This document shows positions 1-5,006 of a DNA stretch of 5,006 nucleotides, one piece after another. Source of the DNA: a bacterium ADurb.Bin374 (GTDB lineage: Bacteria; Riflebacteria; Ozemobacteria; Ozemobacterales; Ozemobacteraceae); the NCBI GenBank assembly GCA_002068715.1, contig MWAR01000446.1, positions 1-5,006 of the forward strand, given 5' to 3'. Both the position numbers and the translations under genes were made by a program. A model generated the notes under the pieces. The model searched no databases. It was not told where the DNA came from and saw only the letters and a program-made list of their open reading frames with translations. The stretch's first letter is position 1, and every line of letters begins with the position of its first letter.

Positions 1-52
1 CTCTGTGCCTCGGCGGTGAAAAGGTCTTTGTATCCTTGTGCTTTTGTGGTGA
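1..52. repeat. Imperfect short repeat of the TTGTGGTGA type at the left edge
   Basis: Two 19-nt segments, 1-19 and 34-52, align without gaps at 13 of 19 positions. Both end in GGTGA and share the core TGTGC. The stretch between them carries another TCTTTGT unit (25-31). On the other strand this reads as CACAA/ACAAAG-rich sequence followed by CACCG..GAGGCACAGAG. From memory, this resembles degenerate 'ACCACAAAGRCACAAAG / CACCGCAGAGRCGCAGAG' intergenic repeats seen scattered in many environmental bacterial genomes; I could not check that here. It lies just past the stop of the YitT-family gene and may continue beyond the window edge. No ORF in it looks real. Confidence 0.45.
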
Positions 53-65
53 TCCGGTTCGGGCG

Positions 66-947
66 TCAGGTGGCGGATTCGCGGCGAACCTGTTCGGCGA
101 GGTCGATGAAGCCTTTTCCCAGGATCTGGCGGGTTTCGCCGACGATCACGAAGGCGTTCGGGTCGAACTCGTGGATGAGGCAGCGCAGCATCGGCATTTC
201 CTGGCGGCGGACCGCCACGAGCAGGATGTGCGTGGGCCGGCTCGTATACATCCCCATCCCGTCGAGGCGGGTGACGCCGCGGTGCAGGTCCTCGATGATG
301 CCCCAGGCGATCTCGTCGGCCTGTTTCGATATGATCAGCACCGAGCGGTAGACCGACATGCCCTCTAGCACCGTATCGATGACCCTGCCGCTGAAGAACA
401 CCGTGATAAGGCCGTACAGGGCCAGGTTCGGGCCGAAGACGGCTCCTGCGATCATGGTGATGAGAAAATTCATGCCGAGAATGGTGTCGCCGATCGGAAT
501 GTGCCACCGATGATGGAGAATCAGCGCCACGATGTCGATGCCACCCGTGGTACCGCCCGCCCGGAACGTCAGCCCGACCCCGATGCCCGACAGGATGCCG
601 CCGTACAGACAGGCCAGCAGCGCATCGTTCGCGAGCGGCTGCACATGGAGCGGCCCCATCATGAGATCCGTCAGGGTCGACGTGACGATGACCGACATCA
701 CCGTTTTCCAGACCGAGCCGGCGCCGACCAGCTTCGCCTGGAACCCGAGAAGGATCAGGTTTCCGATCAACACCACGACGCCGATCGGCGTTCCGATCGC
801 GAAATACATGATCGTCGCAAGGCCGGTCAGGCCGCCCGACGCGATCTTGTTCGGCGCCGTGAAGCACACCAGACCGATAGACATCAGAACCGAGCTGAAC
901 AGAATGAGCAGAACGTCCGTCGCCCGGACGCTTGTCTGGCGTGCCAT
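66..947 (-). CDS. YitT family membrane protein (DUF161 membrane domain + DUF2179)
   Basis: A 293-residue inner-membrane protein, the normal size for the YitT family (about 280-290). The first ~195 residues hold roughly six hydrophobic segments (about 12-30, 46-68, 79-97, 109-128, 153-171, 174-190). They include the family-typical glycine-rich stretches SGGLTG (37-42) and RAGGTTGGIDI (129-139). From about residue 200 a soluble domain begins, with RGVTRLDGMGMY at 223-234 and IVGETRQILGKGF at 268-280, typical of the DUF2179 domain that follows this membrane domain. The family is widespread but its transport or signalling role is not established; some members are annotated as putative transporters. 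Start choice: the ATG at 947 has GAGGAGGG ending 5 nt upstream. An in-frame TTG at 962 would place that Shine-Dalgarno inside the coding sequence, so it is rejected. The gene is monocistronic here and divergent from the STAS gene, with its own likely promoter at 1008-1036. No clear terminator follows the stop. Confidence 0.93.
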   Translation of the reverse strand: MARQTSVRATDVLLILFSSVLMSIGLVCFTAPNKIASGGLTGLATIMYFAIGTPIGVVVLIGNLILLGFQAKLVGAGSVWKTVMSVIVTSTLTDLMMGPLHVQPLANDALLACLYGGILSGIGVGLTFRAGGTTGGIDIVALILHHRWHIPIGDTILGMNFLITMIAGAVFGPNLALYGLITVFFSGRVIDTVLEGMSVYRSVLIISKQADEIAWGIIEDLHRGVTRLDGMGMYTSRPTHILLVAVRRQEMPMLRCLIHEFDPNAFVIVGETRQILGKGFIDLAEQVRRESAT

Positions 948-1007
948 GAAGACCCTCCTCAACGCTGGTACGTCCGAGGCGAAATCGTCTTCCCCCGGCG
1001 CCGCAGC

Positions 1008-1036
1008 AGTGTATCACGCCCATCACCGGAAGGCAA
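1008..1036 (-). promoter_or_regulatory. Putative sigma70-type promoter for the YitT-family gene
   Basis: Read on the minus strand, TTGCCT (1036-1031, 4 of 6 matches to TTGACA) is followed by exactly 17 nt and then TACACT (1013-1008, 4 of 6 matches to TATAAT). Transcription would start near 1001, leaving a leader of about 54 nt before the ATG at 947. The spacing and position are good, but the hexamers are only moderate matches and this is judged by eye. Confidence 0.45.
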
Positions 1037-1084
1037 CGGAACGGGCGGCGCGAAAAACCGCACGATCGGCCCGGGAGAACGTGG

Positions 1085-1113
1085 TTGCAATCGTCGGAAG
1101 GTTGGGGTACGCT
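1085..1113 (+). promoter_or_regulatory. Putative sigma70-type promoter for the STAS gene
   Basis: TTGCAA (1085-1090) is followed by 17 nt and TACGCT (1108-1113). The -35 matches 4 of 6 and the -10 matches 3 of 6 consensus positions. The implied start near 1120 lies just before the Shine-Dalgarno at 1124-1130, giving a very short leader. The TTG at 1085, which could be misread as an upstream start codon of the STAS gene, is the -35 box in this reading. Confidence 0.38.
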
Positions 1114-1135
1114 AGGGACTCATGGGAGAGAACGT

Positions 1136-1519
1136 ATGAGCCGTCTTCAGATAGCGGCGGAAAAGATATCGGGCGTCGTCGTGATCAACGTCGAGGGCGA
1201 GATGGACGCTTACACCATCGGAAAGCTGAAAGAAGCGATTTCGATGGTGACCCAGTCAGGCGTGATCAGCCTCGCCATCAATCTGGGCCTCGTCACCTAC
1301 ATGGACTCGTCGGGCCTCGGCCTGCTGCTCGGGCTGCACAAACAACTCGCGAAGAGTCGCGGCAATCTGGTCGTGGCCGGGCCGAGCGGTGCGGTTCGGG
1401 AGGTGCTTCGGGCGACAAACGCCGACCGGCTGCTGAAGATCGTGAACACGAAAGAAGAGGCGGCACAGTTCATTGTCGACAACCCCTTCGGGGACAAACC
1501 TGGCGCCAGGCAACCTTAG
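1136..1519 (+). CDS. STAS-domain protein, anti-sigma factor antagonist-like (SpoIIAA/RsbV type)
   Basis: A 127-residue cytoplasmic protein that is essentially one STAS domain. It shows the first strands (VVVINVEGEMDAYT, about 14-27), a helix (GKLKEAISM, 29-37), the strand AINLGLVTYM (47-56) and then the hallmark DSSGLGLLLGLHKQL (57-71). The rest follows the fold: LVVAGPSGAVREVLRATNADRLLKIV. In SpoIIAA/RsbV the second serine of DSSG is phosphorylated by a cognate anti-sigma kinase; here that is Ser59, and it is intact. The family role is partner switching, where the unphosphorylated form binds the anti-sigma kinase and frees a sigma factor or other target. No RsbW-like kinase or PP2C phosphatase is in this window, so the partner is unknown. 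Start: the ATG at 1136 has GGGAGAG 5 nt upstream. The longer TTG start at 1085 would add a non-conserved extension through the promoter. The last ~12 residues (NPFGDKPGARQP) are a nonconserved tail. Confidence 0.92.
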   Translation: MSRLQIAAEKISGVVVINVEGEMDAYTIGKLKEAISMVTQSGVISLAINLGLVTYMDSSGLGLLLGLHKQLAKSRGNLVVAGPSGAVREVLRATNADRLLKIVNTKEEAAQFIVDNPFGDKPGARQP

Positions 1520-1589
1520 AGACGGAACCCAACCGTGAAAATGTATCGTTCAGATCCGTTTTTCGGGCATGCGGGCCGGAAGAGCGCCT

Positions 1590-1724
1590 TCACTCGTCCT
1601 GAAGAATGCGGCCGCGATAGAAGATGACGAACTTGCAATGCGTGCAGTTGAGCGTGAAATACGGAGACTGGCGTCCTGCATGGGTTTTCTGTACCATCGG
1701 AGCGCTGCATTGTGGGCACAGCAT
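1590..1724 (-). CDS. Small zinc-ribbon protein, 44 residues (function unknown)
   Basis: The start ATG at 1724 has a perfect AGGAGG at 1737-1732 on the minus strand with a 7-nt spacer, one of the best ribosome binding sites in the window. An in-frame ATG at 1730 is only 1 nt from that site and is unlikely. The product begins MLCPQC: Cys3 and Cys6 form one CxxC knuckle and Cys27 and Cys30 (CTHC) the second, separated by 20 residues. This is the layout of a structural zinc ribbon. The remainder is basic and aromatic (Tyr22, Phe23, Phe32, Phe35, Tyr36, Arg37) with an acidic C-terminal end (QDE). I do not recognise a named family; DNA, RNA or protein binding are all possible. It converges on the STAS gene (70-nt gap, no convincing terminator) and diverges from the Cache-protein gene across 83 nt. 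Short length is the main doubt; the ribosome binding site and paired cysteines argue for a real gene. Confidence 0.78.
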   Translation of the reverse strand: MLCPQCSAPMVQKTHAGRQSPYFTLNCTHCKFVIFYRGRILQDE

Positions 1725-1807
1725 AAACATACCTCCTGTCGAAAACTTTCTTTTATCCCTTACTCGATATATCGGCATTTTTCGGCAAAGAGTTGAGAGA
1801 AATCTTC
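1725..1807. promoter_or_regulatory. AT-rich divergent regulatory region with palindrome and tandem repeat
   Basis: This is the spacer between the minus-strand zinc-ribbon gene and the plus-strand Cache gene. It is visibly richer in A and T than the surrounding coding DNA. It contains a perfect 10-bp palindrome CGATATATCG (1765-1774) and an adjacent tandem pair ATATATCGGC and ATTTTTCGGC (1767-1776 and 1777-1786) that match at 8 of 10 positions. TATATC (1768-1773) could be a plus-strand -10 box, giving a start near 1780, but I see no good -35. On the minus strand TAAAAG near 1755 with ATGCCG 17 nt upstream is a weak pair. Promoter activity is inferred from the divergent layout. Confidence 0.4.
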
Positions 1808-3166
1808 ATGTTTTCCTCTGAAACCGCAAAACCACGATCACTGCAGCTTTTTCAGGGTATCATCGTCATCGTCGCCCTGCTGATCGTCTGGCTCGCCTGG
1901 GATTACATCCGCGAAGACGGCAGCAAGCGCGACGAAGCAGCCAGGCGCCAGGTCGCCCTCACCGCCGATCTCGCCGCCCGCGACATCAGGACCGCCCTTT
2001 CGGGGGCCGCCGACTCGCTCCAGCTGCTCGCCCGACTTCCCGAACTGCGGAACATGCGCCGCCACGGCCCGGCCGCGGAACTCGCGGGGAATACACACTC
2101 AGCCCTTCTGACGTTCGTATCCGATCTGGCCTTTTATTCGGAAATGTATCACTCTTCGGCCATCCCCGAGCCGTTGGCCACGCTTTGGTCTTTCTGGAAC
2201 ACCGTCGCCCCCTCCTGGGAGTATCACCTAGCCGCCATGCGCCGCTGGTTTTACGATCGCGGACTGTTCCCGTATATCGAAGCACTGCCGATTCCAGAAA
2301 CATTGGAACTGCCTAAGACTCCGCCGGCGCGCGCCGTTTCCCGAAAGCCGACCTGGGGCGATCTCACGGCTTTCTACGCGGAATGTCTCGAACAACCATT
2401 GATAGGAACAAGCTTGTTCCTCGATTCGACGTTCGGCTGGGGAGCCATGATTCCTGCCGATCCGCAGGAAAGCGGTCGCCTGCTCGCGGCAACGCTCAAC
2501 GACCGCGACCTGATCCGTTCCGTCGCCCTCCGCGGCCTCGACGGAAAGGAAGTGGCTGGAGTCTCCGAAATCGGCGGACCGGCGATGCCGTCCGGAGGCT
2601 GGTGGCGTCGCGGATTGCGCCAGAACCGCCCGTTTTTTCCCGGACCGGCCGTGTTCGACGAAGGCATGGGCAGACCTCTCTGGCAGGCAGGCGTTCCCGT
2701 CCGGGGCGCTGCCCGTGAGCCGGAAGGTCTGCTGACGGCCCAGATCGACCTGGGTTTCCTCGGTGACCTGGCAGCCCGGGCGAAGCTCACTCCGGGTTCG
2801 ATGCTGATCGTCACGGACGAAGACGGCGTCGTCATCGGCCACCCCCGAACCTCTCTCGTCGTCAACCAGGTCAGCCTCAGACACACCCACCAGGCGGTCT
2901 CCGCGGCCCTCGACGGCGAAGAAGGCGAGTCGGAACTGCGCATCGCCGGCGTTTCCTATGTGGCAGCCTGGAGATCGATCCGGCAGGACGGCGGCAACCG
3001 GATGCCCGGGTGGGCGCTGGTCTTTCTGACACCCGCTTCCGAGATGACATCGGACTGGTTCCGGACGATGCTGCTTTCGGTTCTTCTTGCCTCGGGGGCA
3101 CTCGGTGCATTATTTTATACATCCGGCTTGGTTGAATCCGCATTTGAAGAGGATATCGAAGCATGA
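1808..3166 (+). CDS. Membrane-anchored double-Cache-like sensor protein without a cytoplasmic output domain
   Basis: A 452-residue protein with one N-terminal membrane segment (about 15-31, FQGIIVIVALLIVWLAW), a large extracytoplasmic region and a C-terminal membrane segment (about 419-441). Only about 11 acidic residues (ending EEDIEA) follow. The outer region looks like a double Cache fold. The distal lobe runs from about 220 to 325, with LIRSVALRGLDGKEVAGVS and later GLLTAQIDLGFLGDLA. The proximal lobe runs from about 330 to 412, with MLIVTDEDGVVIGHP (332-346), GVSYVAAWRSI and GWALVFLTPASEM. In the Cache family this region binds small ligands such as amino or organic acids and normally drives a HAMP plus methyl-accepting, kinase or cyclase domain; none is present. 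Residues 42-220 are helical-looking and Trp/Pro-rich around 125-190, with no recognised motif. Start: the ATG at 1808 is preceded by GAGAGAA; an in-frame TTG at 1793 is the alternative. The stop overlaps the start of the TPR gene (ATGA), so the two are likely co-translated. Domain assignment is by pattern, not by search. Confidence 0.8.
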   Translation: MFSSETAKPRSLQLFQGIIVIVALLIVWLAWDYIREDGSKRDEAARRQVALTADLAARDIRTALSGAADSLQLLARLPELRNMRRHGPAAELAGNTHSALLTFVSDLAFYSEMYHSSAIPEPLATLWSFWNTVAPSWEYHLAAMRRWFYDRGLFPYIEALPIPETLELPKTPPARAVSRKPTWGDLTAFYAECLEQPLIGTSLFLDSTFGWGAMIPADPQESGRLLAATLNDRDLIRSVALRGLDGKEVAGVSEIGGPAMPSGGWWRRGLRQNRPFFPGPAVFDEGMGRPLWQAGVPVRGAAREPEGLLTAQIDLGFLGDLAARAKLTPGSMLIVTDEDGVVIGHPRTSLVVNQVSLRHTHQAVSAALDGEEGESELRIAGVSYVAAWRSIRQDGGNRMPGWALVFLTPASEMTSDWFRTMLLSVLLASGALGALFYTSGLVESAFEEDIEA

Positions 3167-5006
3167 GTCAAAGAACACCAACCTCCGCGACAGGGTGGAA
3201 ACGCTTGCTGCTGCCGGCCGCCATGGCCGCATTGTTCGGCATTTCCGTTCCTGCGGCCGACGCCGCGGGCAAAGGTGCGACGGCCGTGATGGAACAGGCC
3301 ATCAAACAGCGATCGGCCGGAGATCTCAACGGCGCCATTCGCAACCTGAGGAAAGCCGTCGATACGGTCGAGAATCCCGTCCAGCGAAGCCTGGCCCGCT
3401 TCATGCTCGGCGACTGCCTGATGGAGGCCAGAAAGCCGGCCGATGCCGCCGAGATCTACACGTCGATTCTCGACGGTGATCCGACCGATGAGGAGCAGGC
3501 GGAAGTCCTGTTCCGACTCGCTCAGTGCAGCAAGTCGATGGGAGATCTCGCCGGGATGAAGAAGTTCTGCAGGCAGATCACCTCGAAACACCCCGACAGC
3601 CCGTTCGCCGAGCTTGCCGGTCTCCTGTCGAAATCAGCCGCCGCCGAACAGGCCGCATCGGAAGTACTAACGGCAGCCGCATCACAGGCCGGCACACCGG
3701 CCGAAACGGAGTCCCCCGCCGTCGCCGACGCCGTGTCGGTCCAGGACGCCGCCCCGACCCCGGCCCCGGCGCCATCGACCAGACCCGTTCCCGTCTACGA
3801 GGGTGTCGACCAGGAAACGATCGCCGCCCTGCAATCCCGGCCTCAGCCGCAGCCCAAGCCCGCTCCAGAAACCGGGCCGAAGCCGGCCGAACCGGCCCCG
3901 AAGCCGGCTCAAAAGCCCCTCGAGACTCCGAAAACAGCCGTTCCGTCCGAGCTGCCCGACGAATCGCTTGCCCCCGGAGAGCCCGTCGCTAACACCGTCT
4001 CATCTGCCAGGTCCCGACCTTCGGAAGCTCCTGCGCCCGCGACGGAACCGACAGCTCAAGCCGTGAAGGCGAAACCCCGGGCTTCCATTCTTCAGAAATC
4101 CGCCAAGGAAGCCGTGATTCCGCAAGCGCGCGAACCTCGCCGGACGGAGCACCGCGGCTCATCCGGGGAGACGGTCGATATCGCCGATATCGTCGCGCTT
4201 CCTCCGCTTTCCGGCGAAGAGCGCGAGGCCCTCGCCACCCAGATCCTCCAGGATCAGGAGATCGTCAAAGCCAACCCGACGGCCCCCGGCACGGACGACG
4301 TTCTCGCCCGCATCGCCGAGGCCACGGCACGGTTCGGCGAGCCCGTCGAGGCCTGCAAGGTCTACGACCGCATCCTGACCGAATTTCCCCGGTCGAAGCT
4401 GATCGAACGGGCGTATTTCGAAGGAATCCGCCTCCGCGCCGTGCTCGGGCTCAAACCCATGGTCTCCCAGTGGGGAAAGGTGTTTCTCGACACGTTCCCG
4501 AAGTCGCGACGCGCCGGCGACGTCCGCCGCCTCGTCGACTGGGCAGACCGGTCGGCATCGGGTGACGTTTCCGCGCGCCCTGGCGATCGGGTGAAAAAGC
4601 CGGCCGCCAAAGCTGAAGCCGCGAAACGGCAGGAAGCGGCGAGTGCATCTTCCCCGGAATATGCTCCGGAAAAGGATCCGCGATACCGGCAGGCCAAGCG
4701 GCGCGTTGCCGACAACCGGTTTTCCCTCGCCCTGAACGACTTTCAGGGGTTGACCGACGCCCATCCCGACGTTCCGACCCTTTGGTGGGAACTCGCGCTT
4801 GTCCAGATTCAGCTTCAGCGGTATGATGAGGCCGAAGAAAGTCTCACCCGTCTGCTCGCCCTGCAGCCGGACAACCAGGATGCCCGTTCGTTGCTCGGAT
4901 ACGTGCATTATCACCAGAAGGATTACAACCAGGCGGCCGACGATTACCGGCAGGCCGGGTCATCGGAGAACGACGGACTGAAGTTTTTCGACCCGCAGAC
5001 CGCCGC
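3163..5006 (+). CDS. Exported TPR-repeat protein with Pro/Ala-rich linkers (partial, runs off right edge)
   Basis: This frame is open from the ATG at 3163 to the window end, giving 614 residues without a stop; the C-terminus is missing. The start overlaps the Cache gene stop as ATGA, and AGGA (3150-3153) lies 9 nt upstream. Residues 12-34 form a signal peptide: WKR, a hydrophobic stretch LLLPAAMAALFGISV, then a likely cleavage after ADA (32-34). TPR-like helix pairs follow in three blocks. Block 1 is about 41-150 (AGDLNGAIRNLRKAV, ARKPADAAEIYTSIL). Block 2 is about 379-460 (FGEPVEACKVYDRILTEFP). Block 3 is about 508-606 (WWELALVQIQLQRYDEAEES; LLGYVHYHQKDYNQAADDY). Between them lie a low-complexity linker of about 185 residues (157-342, Pro/Ala/Lys/Glu) and a shorter Lys/Ala linker (466-507). 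TPRs bind proteins, so a scaffold or envelope-assembly role, probably with the coupled Cache protein, is inferred. Resemblance to CpoB/YbgF-like periplasmic TPR proteins is general only. No catalytic motif is visible. Confidence 0.88.
   Translation, partial: MSQRTPTSATGWKRLLLPAAMAALFGISVPAADAAGKGATAVMEQAIKQRSAGDLNGAIRNLRKAVDTVENPVQRSLARFMLGDCLMEARKPADAAEIYTSILDGDPTDEEQAEVLFRLAQCSKSMGDLAGMKKFCRQITSKHPDSPFAELAGLLSKSAAAEQAASEVLTAAASQAGTPAETESPAVADAVSVQDAAPTPAPAPSTRPVPVYEGVDQETIAALQSRPQPQPKPAPETGPKPAEPAPKPAQKPLETPKTAVPSELPDESLAPGEPVANTVSSARSRPSEAPAPATEPTAQAVKAKPRASILQKSAKEAVIPQAREPRRTEHRGSSGETVDIADIVALPPLSGEEREALATQILQDQEIVKANPTAPGTDDVLARIAEATARFGEPVEACKVYDRILTEFPRSKLIERAYFEGIRLRAVLGLKPMVSQWGKVFLDTFPKSRRAGDVRRLVDWADRSASGDVSARPGDRVKKPAAKAEAAKRQEAASASSPEYAPEKDPRYRQAKRRVADNRFSLALNDFQGLTDAHPDVPTLWWELALVQIQLQRYDEAEESLTRLLALQPDNQDARSLLGYVHYHQKDYNQAADDYRQAGSSENDGLKFFDPQTA

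Noticed and set aside
1085..1135. Upstream TTG start extending the STAS protein by 17 residues
   Set aside because: The added residues do not belong to the STAS fold, the region looks like a promoter, and the ATG at 1136 has a well-placed GGGAGAG.
1499..1510. Perfect palindrome CCTGGCGCCAGG near the 3' end of the STAS gene, considered as a terminator
   Set aside because: It lies inside the coding sequence, has no loop and is not followed by a T-run. It encodes the nonconserved tail and is likely chance in GC-rich DNA.
1520..1589. Possible bidirectional terminator between the convergent STAS and zinc-ribbon genes
   Set aside because: Only weak stems are visible (ACGG/CCGT with a 7-nt loop near 1523; a 3-bp CCG/CGG stem around TTTTT near 1560). 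None is strong enough to call an intrinsic terminator.
532..1602. Long plus-strand open frame (356 codons) across the YitT and STAS genes
   Set aside because: It runs antisense to the YitT gene and out of frame through the STAS gene, both with recognisable family motifs. Its product is Arg/Pro-rich without domain character.
3115..3591. Minus-strand open frame (158 codons) over the Cache/TPR junction
   Set aside because: It is a shadow of the two plus-strand genes, with no ribosome binding site or recognisable motif noticed.
4176..4192. Two CGATATCG palindromes 9 nt apart, considered as a binding site
   Set aside because: They sit inside the TPR gene and encode the repeated Asp-Ile-Ala-Asp-Ile stretch with the codons used elsewhere in the gene, so codon reuse explains them.
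4159..4914. Long minus-strand open frame (251 codons) antisense to the TPR gene
   Set aside because: It lies wholly within a clear plus-strand gene with signal peptide and TPR repeats. Its translation shows no domain, and long antisense frames are expected in GC-rich coding DNA.

Overview
This is a GC-rich bacterial window with short intergenic gaps. Two exported or membrane-anchored proteins, including an exported TPR protein with a long Pro/Ala linker, suggest a diderm (Gram-negative) environmental bacterium. No rRNA or other phylogenetic marker is present, so the phylum cannot be named. There is no integrase, transposase, CRISPR array or tRNA.

Layout. Positions 1-52 hold an imperfect short repeat of the 'TTGTGGTGA' type. 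Next, on the minus strand, is a YitT-family membrane protein (66-947: DUF161-type membrane domain plus DUF2179-type cytoplasmic domain). A 188-bp divergent spacer carries a plausible sigma70-type promoter for each direction, both with 17-bp spacing. On the plus strand a 127-residue STAS-domain anti-sigma-factor-antagonist-like protein follows (1136-1519). Convergent to it, on the minus strand, is a 44-residue CxxC/CxxC zinc-ribbon miniprotein with a strong Shine-Dalgarno (1590-1724). A short, visibly AT-rich divergent spacer (1725-1807) with a palindrome and a 10-bp tandem repeat separates it from a plus-strand gene pair.

The pair fills the right two-thirds of the window. The first gene (1808-3166) encodes a two-TM protein with a large extracytoplasmic double-Cache-like sensor region and only a stub of cytoplasmic tail. 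The second starts inside the stop codon of the first (ATGA overlap, start 3163). It encodes an exported protein with three TPR blocks separated by low-complexity linkers, and it is open to the right window edge, so it is partial.

The coupled pair is the most interesting part. A Cache sensor with no HAMP, kinase, methyl-accepting or cyclase output is translated together with an exported TPR scaffold, which suggests (inference) an envelope complex in which ligand sensing is relayed by protein contact. The YitT, STAS and zinc-ribbon genes are separately oriented, and nothing in the sequence ties them to that pair.
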